From: Campylobacter sp.
GTDB taxonomy: Bacteria > Campylobacterota > Campylobacteria > Campylobacterales > Campylobacteraceae
Reading direction: 5' to 3'
Assembly: GCA_024680445.1 (NCBI GenBank)
Contig: JAILCJ010000098.1
Span: forward strand, 1 to 12,480
DNA length: 12,480 bases
Shown: piece by piece, positions 7,088 through 12,480 of the stretch
How the letters are laid out: every line of letters begins with the position of its first letter
Position numbering within the stretch: the first letter of the stretch is position 1
The notes under the pieces: generated by a model
Database searches by the model: none
What the model was told of the DNA's origin: nothing
What the model saw: only the letters and a program-made list of their open reading frames with translations
Position numbers and translations under genes: made by a program

Positions 7088-7624
7088 ATGTCACGTATAG
7101 GAAAACAGCCTGTATCTATCCCGTCAGGTATAGATGTTAGCGTAGAAAAAAATGTCCTAAAATTTAAAAAGGGCAATCAAGTCAAAGAACTTGATACAAA
7201 AGGCAATGTCAGCGTCAAAGTTGAAAACGGCAATATAGTTTTCTCGCCAGTTGGTGATGACCGTCAAAGTAAGGCATATTGGGGTACATATCGTGCACTA
7301 GCTAATAATGTCATTATCGGTCTTACTAGCGGATTTTCTCGCCAACTAGAAATCAATGGCGTTGGTTATAAAGCAGCCATAAAAGGCAAAGTCCTTGAAC
7401 TAACTCTTGGTTTTTCTCACCTTATAAATTTCCCATTTCCAGAGGGTATAGATATAACGGTTGATAAAAATATCGTTACTATCAAGGGTGCTGATAAACA
7501 AGTAGTAGGTCAAGTTGCAGCACAAGTTAGAGGTTTCAGACCGCCAGAACCATATAAAGGCAAGGGCGTAAAATATCTTGAAGAACGTATAATCCGCAAA
7601 GCGGGTAAAACAGCTAAGAAGTAA
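7088..7624 (+). CDS. rplF: 50S ribosomal protein L6
   Basis: L6 binds 23S rRNA near the sarcin-ricin loop and the factor-binding site. The 178-residue product starts [15 protein letters not shown] and ends with the family signature [13 protein letters not shown] at residues 151-163 before a basic tail. Two L6 repeat domains are expected (about 10-80 and 90-165). The AAAAGGA ribosome binding site precedes the ATG. It is the first gene after the structured gap, so it may head its own transcript, although I cannot identify a clear promoter. rplR follows after 10 nt. Confidence 0.98.
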   Translation: MSRIGKQPVSIPSGIDVSVEKNVLKFKKGNQVKELDTKGNVSVKVENGNIVFSPVGDDRQSKAYWGTYRALANNVIIGLTSGFSRQLEINGVGYKAAIKGKVLELTLGFSHLINFPFPEGIDITVDKNIVTIKGADKQVVGQVAAQVRGFRPPEPYKGKGVKYLEERIIRKAGKTAKK

Positions 7625-7634
7625 GGGATAGGCT

Positions 7635-7991
7635 ATGACAGCAAAAGTATTAAAAAGAAAACTTGCTCTTCGTATTAAAAGAAAAAGAAGAATAAGAGGT
7701 AAAATTTCAGGTGTTGCTAGCTGCCCTAGAATTTCTATTTTCAAATCAAATAGAACTATCTATGTTCAAGCTATCGACGATGTAAAAGCTGTAACATTAG
7801 CGGCTAGTGACGGTAGAAAACTTGGTATCAAAGCCAACAAAGATGGAGCTGTTGTTTTGGCAAAAGATTTTGCTAAAAAACTTAGCGACAAGGGTATAAA
7901 AGAGGGCGTTTTTGATAGAAATGGTTATTTGTATCACGGCGTAGTGGCGGCATTTGCGGATGCTTTAAGAGAAAATGGCATCAAGCTATAA
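7635..7991 (+). CDS. rplR: 50S ribosomal protein L18
   Basis: L18 carries 5S rRNA into the central protuberance together with L5. The 118-residue product has a basic N-terminus ([18 protein letters not shown]) that fits the 5S-binding arm, then [20 protein letters not shown], and the family C-terminus [19 protein letters not shown]. Length is normal. AAGGGAT just after the rplF stop supplies the ribosome binding site. rpsE follows after 15 nt containing AAAGGAAG. Confidence 0.97.
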   Translation: MTAKVLKRKLALRIKRKRRIRGKISGVASCPRISIFKSNRTIYVQAIDDVKAVTLAASDGRKLGIKANKDGAVVLAKDFAKKLSDKGIKEGVFDRNGYLYHGVVAAFADALRENGIKL

Positions 7992-8006
7992 CCCAAAGGA
8001 AGATCA

Positions 8007-8450
8007 ATGCAAAAATATAACAGAGAAGAGTTCGAAGAAGTAATGGTCGATATCGGCAGGGTTACAAAAGTTGTTAAAGGCGGTAGAAGATTTAGATTTA
8101 CAGCTCTTTGCGTCGTTGGCAACAGAAATGGTCTTGTCGGCTTTGGCTATGGTAAAGCAAAAGAAGTTCCAGACGCTATGAGAAAAGCAGCCGATGATGC
8201 GTTCAAAAACATTATCGAAGTTAAATTAAAAGGTACAACTATACCTCATGATATAGAAGTTAAATACAACGCAAGTCGTATCTTGCTTCGCCCAGCTAGC
8301 GAAGGTACTGGTGTTATCGCTGGTGGTAGTGCTCGTCCTATCTTGGAACTTGCAGGTGTTAAGGATATCCTTACAAAATCACTTGGTTCAAACAATTCAG
8401 CAAATGTTGTTCGTGCGACCATAAAAGCACTTAGTATGCTAAAAAGCTAA
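8007..8450 (+). CDS. rpsE: 30S ribosomal protein S5
   Basis: S5 takes part in decoding accuracy and mRNA entry on the 30S subunit. The 147-residue product has the double-stranded RNA-binding-like N-terminal domain with the loop [13 protein letters not shown] (residues 19-31), the region where spectinomycin-resistance changes occur in other bacteria; the usual KGG is intact. Next come [18 protein letters not shown] (38-55) and the C-terminal domain with [23 protein letters not shown] (96-118). It is slightly shorter than E. coli S5 (167 residues), with the difference at the ends. rplO follows after 16 nt, with no rpmD between. Confidence 0.98.
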   Translation: MQKYNREEFEEVMVDIGRVTKVVKGGRRFRFTALCVVGNRNGLVGFGYGKAKEVPDAMRKAADDAFKNIIEVKLKGTTIPHDIEVKYNASRILLRPASEGTGVIAGGSARPILELAGVKDILTKSLGSNNSANVVRATIKALSMLKS

Positions 8451-8466
8451 GAGAAAGGAAAAAAAA

Positions 8467-8868
8467 ATGTCATTACAAAATTTAACTCCCGCTCCTGGCT
8501 CAACTCGCAACACAAAACGTATCGGTCGTGGTCAAGGTAGTGGCTGGGGCAAAACAGCTACAAAAGGCGGCAAAGGTCAAACAGCTCGTAAGGGTTATAA
8601 CGAAAAACGTGGTTTTGAAGGTGGTCAACAACCTCTTCAAAGACGACTTCCAAAAGTTGGTTTTAGCTCACGTGTAGTTAAACCTTATGTTATTAATGTC
8701 GAAAAAATCACAGCCGTTAAAGAGCTTAAAGAAATCACAGTTGAAACTATCGCTAGTGTTCATAAGATAGCAAAAACTGTTAAAAAGATTAAGCTAATCG
8801 GTGCAAGTGCAAAAGGCCTTGTTTCAAAAATCAAAGACGAGAACGTAAGCGTTACTGGAAATAAATAA
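8467..8868 (+). CDS. rplO: 50S ribosomal protein L15
   Basis: L15 is a late-assembly 50S protein with a long basic extension into 23S rRNA. The 133-residue product has the glycine- and arginine-rich N-terminal half of the family ([21 protein letters not shown] at 17-37, then [23 protein letters not shown] at 41-63) and a globular C-terminal half. AGAAAGGAA at 8451-8459 is the ribosome binding site. In most bacteria rpmD (L30) precedes it; here it does not. The TAA stop overlaps the secY start by one base. Confidence 0.97.
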   Translation: MSLQNLTPAPGSTRNTKRIGRGQGSGWGKTATKGGKGQTARKGYNEKRGFEGGQQPLQRRLPKVGFSSRVVKPYVINVEKITAVKELKEITVETIASVHKIAKTVKKIKLIGASAKGLVSKIKDENVSVTGNK

Positions 8869-10130
8869 TGGATAAAAATCTGCGCAACAAAATTTTAATT
8901 ACGTTGGCATTTTTATTCGCATATAGGATACTGGCATACGTGCCAGTTCCGGGCGTTAATGTTGATGTGATTAAGGATTTTTTCAATTCCAACAGCAACA
9001 ACGCTTTGGGTTTGTTTAATATGTTTAGTGGTAACGCAGCCGAGCGACTTTCTATAATCTCGCTTGGCATTATGCCTTATATTACTTCGTCTATTATCAT
9101 GGAGCTTTTGGCAGCAACTTTTCCAAATTTAGGCAAGTTGAAAAAAGAACGAGATGGTATGCAAAAATATATGCAAATCATACGTTATTTGACCATACTC
9201 ATTACCTTGGTTCAAGCTATCGGCGTTTCTGTCGGTCTTTCTAGCCTTAATGGTGCTGGTGGTGAAAAAGCTATCATGATAGATCTAAATTTGTTTATAG
9301 CAATCGCCGCTGTTTCTATGCTAGTTGGTACAATGCTACTTATGTGGATAGGTGAACAAATCACGCAAAGAGGCATAGGAAATGGTATAAGCCTTATCAT
9401 TTTTGCTGGTATAGTTTCTGGCATACCAAGTGCCATTGGTAGTACGGTAAATTTGGTAAATACAAGCGAATTAAACTTCCTTGTTGTTATCGCGATTTTA
9501 TTTGTTATCTTATTAACTGTTGGTATCATTATTTTCGTTGAAATGGGTGAAAGACGTATACCGATTTCATATTCACGAAAAGTTGTTATGGAGAATCAGC
9601 ACAAAAGGATAATGAATTATATACCGATAAAAGTAAATCTAAGTGGCGTTATACCACCGATTTTTGCTAGTGCTATACTTATGTTTCCAAGCACGATTTT
9701 ACAGGCAAGTACAAATAAATACGTTCAAATGGTTTCAGATATATTAAATCCAAATGGCTATATGTTTAACTTTTTGACCTTTATTTTCATCATCTTTTTT
9801 GCGTATTTTTACGCATCTATCGTATTTAATACAAAAGATATTAGTGAAAATTTAAAACGTCAAGGTGGCTTTATACCGGGTGTTAGACCGGGTGAAACTA
9901 CGGCTATGTATCTAAATGAAGTAGCATCTCGCCTTACTTTTACAGGTGCGATTTATCTAGGACTTATATCAACTATTCCATGGGTTTTAGTCAAATTTAT
10001 GGGCGTTCCGTTTTACTTTGGAGGCACCTCTGTGCTTATCGTTGTATCGGTTGCTCTTGATACCATGAGACGTATAGAAGCTCAAATATATATGAACAAA
10101 TACCAAACTTTAAGTGCGGTTGGTTTATAA
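8868..10130 (+). CDS. secY: Protein translocase channel subunit SecY
   Basis: SecY is the pore subunit of the inner-membrane SecYEG channel, which passes unfolded proteins delivered by SecA or by ribosomes. The 420-residue product has the expected ten hydrophobic segments. Landmarks are YVPVPGV (24-30), the plug and TM2 region FNMFSG...SIISLGIMPYITSS (50-75), GEQITQRGIGNG (162-173), the cytoplasmic ERRIPISYSRK (228-238), and the C5 loop FIPGVRPGETTAMYLN (335-350), whose R340 matches E. coli Arg357. It ends DTMRRIEAQIYMNKY. Its ATG overlaps the rplO stop (TAATG), so translation is coupled to L15. A strong terminator follows at once, closing the operon. Confidence 0.98.
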   Translation: MDKNLRNKILITLAFLFAYRILAYVPVPGVNVDVIKDFFNSNSNNALGLFNMFSGNAAERLSIISLGIMPYITSSIIMELLAATFPNLGKLKKERDGMQKYMQIIRYLTILITLVQAIGVSVGLSSLNGAGGEKAIMIDLNLFIAIAAVSMLVGTMLLMWIGEQITQRGIGNGISLIIFAGIVSGIPSAIGSTVNLVNTSELNFLVVIAILFVILLTVGIIIFVEMGERRIPISYSRKVVMENQHKRIMNYIPIKVNLSGVIPPIFASAILMFPSTILQASTNKYVQMVSDILNPNGYMFNFLTFIFIIFFAYFYASIVFNTKDISENLKRQGGFIPGVRPGETTAMYLNEVASRLTFTGAIYLGLISTIPWVLVKFMGVPFYFGGTSVLIVVSVALDTMRRIEAQIYMNKYQTLSAVGL

Positions 10131-10134
10131 ATTT

Positions 10135-10165
10135 TAAAACGAAGCTCATTTTGGGCTTCGTTTTA
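10135..10165 (+). terminator. Rho-independent terminator after secY
   Basis: AAAACGAAGC at 10136-10145 pairs perfectly with GCTTCGTTTT at 10155-10164, extended by T10135-A10165 and, inside, by a U-G and a C-G pair that leave a 5-nt loop. The TTTT tract at the base of the stem serves plus-strand termination; AAAA on the left could do the same on the minus strand. It starts 5 nt after the secY stop. Confidence 0.85.
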
Positions 10166-10171
10166 CCTTCT

Positions 10172-10184
10172 TATAATTAAAAAA
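10172..10184 (+). promoter_or_regulatory. Probable promoter of map
   Basis: TATAAT at 10172-10177 lies directly after the secY terminator and about 58 nt before the map ATG. The -35 region is poor, which is common in Campylobacter, where the -35 is weakly conserved. Its position fits independent transcription of map. The ribosome binding site GAGGT is at 10226-10230. Confidence 0.5.
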
Positions 10185-10235
10185 ATACTACTATTTCACA
10201 AAAATTTGATAAAAATTTGCAAAATGAGGTAAAAA

Positions 10236-11006
10236 ATGGCTATAAATTTATACAGTCCGGCTCAAATAGATAAAATTCGTGCCGCAAATAAAATAGTTGC
10301 AAAGGCACTAGATCATGTTTCAACTATCATTAAGCCCGGAATTTCTTTGCTAGAAATAGATAAAGTTGTTGAAGATATCATCAGAAGCAATGGTGCAAAA
10401 CCAGCGTTTAAAGGGCTTTATGGCTTTCCAAATGCAGCTTGCATAAGTGTCAATGAAGTGGTGATTCACGGCATACCAAATGATTATCGTTTGCAAGAAG
10501 GTGATATAGTAAGTGTAGATGTTGGATCAAATTTGGATGGATTTTTTGGCGATAGTGCTAGAACTTTTGGTGTTGGAGAGATATCGCAACAAGATAAAGA
10601 TTTGATCGCATGCGGTAAAGACGCCTTGTATTTTGCTATCGATTTTATCGAAGCAGGCATGCATTTTAAACAAGTTATTTATGAGATAGAAAAATTTATA
10701 CTTGCTCGTGGTTTCGTGCCACTTAGGGGATTTTGCGGACATGGCATAGGTAAACGTCCTCATGAAGAACCAGAAATTCCAAACTATCTAGAAGGTAACA
10801 ATCCAAAAGCAGGCCCAAAGATCAAAAATGGCATGGTTTTTTGTGTAGAGCCGATGATTTGCCAAAAAGACGGCACCCCAGTCGTTGGAGCAGATAAATG
10901 GAAAACTACAAGTAAAGACGGACTTCGCACTAGTCATTATGAACATTGTATGGCGGTGATAAACGGCAGAGCCGAGGTTTTGAGCGTAGATAAAGTTTTG
11001 CCATAA
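10236..11006 (+). CDS. map: Type I methionine aminopeptidase
   Basis: This cytoplasmic metalloenzyme removes the initiator methionine from new proteins when the second residue is small. The 256-residue product has the pita-bread fold with all five metal ligands: D95 (SVDVG), D106 (FFGDSARTF), H169 (FCGHGIG), E205 (FCVEPM) and E236 (SHYEHC). The substrate histidines H78 (VVIHGIP) and H176 (RPHEEP) are also present. There is no N-terminal extension, so it is type Ia. GAGGT lies 5 nt before the ATG. The gene often follows secY in bacteria; here the two are separated by a terminator and a promoter, so map is probably its own transcription unit. infA, a frequent next gene, is not present downstream. 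Confidence 0.97.
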   Translation: MAINLYSPAQIDKIRAANKIVAKALDHVSTIIKPGISLLEIDKVVEDIIRSNGAKPAFKGLYGFPNAACISVNEVVIHGIPNDYRLQEGDIVSVDVGSNLDGFFGDSARTFGVGEISQQDKDLIACGKDALYFAIDFIEAGMHFKQVIYEIEKFILARGFVPLRGFCGHGIGKRPHEEPEIPNYLEGNNPKAGPKIKNGMVFCVEPMICQKDGTPVVGADKWKTTSKDGLRTSHYEHCMAVINGRAEVLSVDKVLP

Positions 11007-11032
11007 AGTTAAAATAAACTTCTAAATAAATT

Positions 11033-11060
11033 AATAAAAAGCATTAAAATGCTTTTTATT
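11033..11060. terminator. Bidirectional terminator between map and the transporter gene
   Basis: AAAAAGCAT at 11036-11044 pairs perfectly with ATGCTTTTT at 11049-11057 around TAAA, with three further A-T pairs outside. Both strands carry a T-run at the stem base, so it can end both convergent transcripts. It lies 27 nt after the map stop and 25 nt past the stop of the opposing gene. Confidence 0.8.
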
Positions 11061-11084
11061 GTTTATTGAATTTTAAAAAATTGC

Positions 11085-12380
11085 TTATAACATCATCGCA
11101 CCAATGGCGCCACCTATGATGAGTGGGATATTGAAAAATATAAAAGTCGGTACGCAAGTATCGTAAATATGGCTGTGTTTGCCGTCTGCATTTAGTCCGG
11201 ATGTTGGTCCAAGCGTGCTATCGCTAGCCGGACTTCCAGCGTCCCCAACGGCGGCTGCTATGCCAACAAGCAAGATTATCGCCTTAGGATCTAAGCCCAA
11301 AGATAGCGAAAATGGCACATAAATAGATGCTATAACTGGTATGGTTCCAAAACTAGAACCTATGCCCATGGTGATAAGCAATCCAACCAAAAGCATAAGC
11401 ACGATACCGCCGAACTTTCCGCCACTTATTTCACCTGCAAATTTGACAAGCTCATTTATGCCGCCACTTTCTCTCAAAACCGCTCCAAAACCAGCAGCAA
11501 CAAGCATAATAAAAGCGATAAAAGCCATCATTGCAAGTCCGCTTGCCATTACATCATCGATTTTGTTGTATTCTACGCCTTTTAAAATTATCATCGCCAA
11601 AAGTCCGCAAAGCGCACCAAGTGGCATAGAGCTGGTTGTTATTTGAACTATAAAAGCCAAAATTGCACCGACTAATACCGCCCACTCTTTATAAGTCATG
11701 GAGGCTTTAAGACTTTCATCTACCGCCACACTGTCGCTAGATACGATATATTCGCGTTTTTTGCTGTAAAAAATAAGAGCAAACACCAAGCCTATAAGCA
11801 TAGATAACCCACCTATCCACATTACGCTAGCTATATCGCCAATACTTACTGTTACGCCGTTGTTTTCAAGCTCTTTTTTGAGTATATTATGAAAAATCAA
11901 GCCAAAGCCAACGCTTAGCGAAACATAAGGTGCTTGCAAGCCAAAAGTTAGGGCACAAGCCACTGCTCTACGATCGAGTTTAAGTTTGTTAAAAAGCGGT
12001 AAAAGCGGTGGTATGAGAACTGGGATAAAAGCTATATGAACTGGGATTAGATTTTGTGATAAACAAGCGATTCCAGCGATACTAAGCACCAAATAAATCG
12101 CTTTTTTGCTTAAAATTTTACTTACCCAACGTATCAAAATAGCAGTCAAATTTGTCCTTGCGATAGCAGCAGCTAGGGCTCCAAGCAAGATATAACTAAG
12201 GGCGGTTTCAAGATTTCCTTTCATTCCGGCTATAAGTGTAGCCGTGGTATCAAGCACACTTGCTCCACCCATAACACCGGCAACCAAAGCACAAACAAGA
12301 ATAGAAAGCAAGATATTAAAGCGAAGCAAACAAAGTACGCTCATGAGAAGTATACTAACGACAACGGGATTTGTTAACAT
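11085..12380 (-). CDS. YuiF/NhaC-type ion transporter superfamily permease
   Basis: This is an inner-membrane permease of 431 residues with about 11-12 hydrophobic segments, resembling the Na+/H+ antiporter (NhaC-like) domain family with the extra N-terminal antiporter-associated domain, as in B. subtilis YuiF. Conserved-looking, polar-containing motifs inside the membrane are SQNLIPVHIAFIPVLIPP (108-125), GIGSSFGTIPVIAS (339-352) and GDAGSPASDSTLGPTSGLN (379-397); they are likely to line the transport path. A hydrophilic loop lies at about 206-230. Annotation as a Na+/H+ antiporter is by family only; relatives have also been proposed to carry amino acids or other organic solutes, so the substrate is open. 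The start has AGGA at 12386-12389 (minus strand) and a good -10 upstream. It is convergent with map and unrelated to the ribosomal operon. Confidence 0.85.
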   Translation of the reverse strand: MLTNPVVVSILLMSVLCLLRFNILLSILVCALVAGVMGGASVLDTTATLIAGMKGNLETALSYILLGALAAAIARTNLTAILIRWVSKILSKKAIYLVLSIAGIACLSQNLIPVHIAFIPVLIPPLLPLFNKLKLDRRAVACALTFGLQAPYVSLSVGFGLIFHNILKKELENNGVTVSIGDIASVMWIGGLSMLIGLVFALIFYSKKREYIVSSDSVAVDESLKASMTYKEWAVLVGAILAFIVQITTSSMPLGALCGLLAMIILKGVEYNKIDDVMASGLAMMAFIAFIMLVAAGFGAVLRESGGINELVKFAGEISGGKFGGIVLMLLVGLLITMGIGSSFGTIPVIASIYVPFSLSLGLDPKAIILLVGIAAAVGDAGSPASDSTLGPTSGLNADGKHSHIYDTCVPTFIFFNIPLIIGGAIGAMML

Positions 12381-12400
12381 TTGTTTTCCTAGATTAAAAT

Positions 12401-12436
12401 TTTGTTAATTATACAAAAAACGCCTTTTTTAGAGAT
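12401..12436 (-). promoter_or_regulatory. Promoter of the transporter gene
   Basis: On the minus strand TATAAT (12408-12413) is preceded directly by TTTTTTG, matching the Campylobacter sigma70 pattern of a T-run plus G before a TATAATT box. Transcription would start near 12401, about 20 nt before the start codon. The A6-CGCC-T6 palindrome at 12415-12430 covers the spacer. Confidence 0.65.
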
Positions 12437-12480
12437 AAAATTTAGTATAAATTTGATAAGAATTTAAAAATTTTATAAAG
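12431..12480. other. AT-rich right edge, no gene seen
   Basis: The last 50 bases are AT-rich with no reading frame of note. AAATTTAGTATAA around 12438-12450 repeats the sequence at the presumed S10 operon -10 (76-88). It could be part of a rightward promoter for a gene beyond the window, but this cannot be tested here. Confidence 0.3.

Noticed and set aside
7400..7744. 114-codon minus-strand ORF across rplF and rplR
   Set aside because: It is a reverse-strand shadow; both sense genes are certain.
9212..9529. 105-codon minus-strand ORF inside secY
   Set aside because: It is a reverse-strand shadow of a highly conserved gene, with no recognisable features.
11341..11646. 101-codon plus-strand ORF inside the transporter gene
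   Set aside because: It is antisense to a clear transporter gene, has no ribosome binding site of note, and its composition reflects the complementary hydrophobic codons.
12415..12430. A6-CGCC-T6 palindrome as a terminator for a gene to the right
   Set aside because: The stem is only A-T pairs and coincides with the T-run expected upstream of the transporter -10, so it is better explained as promoter sequence.

Overview
The window is a near-complete S10-spc ribosomal protein cluster read left to right, followed by methionine aminopeptidase and a convergent membrane transporter gene. AT-rich DNA, TATAAT boxes preceded by T-runs, a zinc-ribbon S14, no L30 gene, and proteins that look like Campylobacter/Helicobacter orthologues all point to Campylobacterota. 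A Campylobacter species is most likely; this is judged from protein character, not from a search. The octamer CAAATTTG recurs in spacers and genes.

Layout. 1-280 is a non-coding leader with a good sigma70-type promoter (-35 at 60-65, -10 at 83-88) and two small hairpins before rpsJ. 281-5104 holds the S10 part: rpsJ, rplC, rplD, rplW, rplB, rpsS, rplV, rpsC, rplP, rpmC, rpsQ. 5104-6850 holds the first spc half: rplN, rplX, rplE, rpsN, rpsH. Genes up to this point are 0-14 nt apart or overlap. A 237-bp hairpin-rich gap follows (6851-7087), starting with a terminator-like stem-loop. The second spc half is rplF, rplR, rpsE, rplO, secY (7088-10130), with rpmD (L30) missing between rpsE and rplO. 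A strong intrinsic terminator follows secY, then a promoter and map (10236-11006). A bidirectional terminator separates map from a minus-strand YuiF/NhaC-type transporter gene (11085-12380), which has its own promoter at the right edge.

How the genes work together. The ribosomal genes build both subunits: S3, S5, S8, S10, S14, S17, S19 in the 30S; L2, L3, L4, L5, L6, L14, L15, L16, L18, L22, L23, L24, L29 in the 50S. SecY forms the membrane channel for exported chains, and Map removes the initiator methionine from new proteins. The transporter looks functionally separate.

I see no new defence, mobile or biosynthetic system here. The least ordinary element is the structured gap that splits the spc operon between rpsH and rplF.
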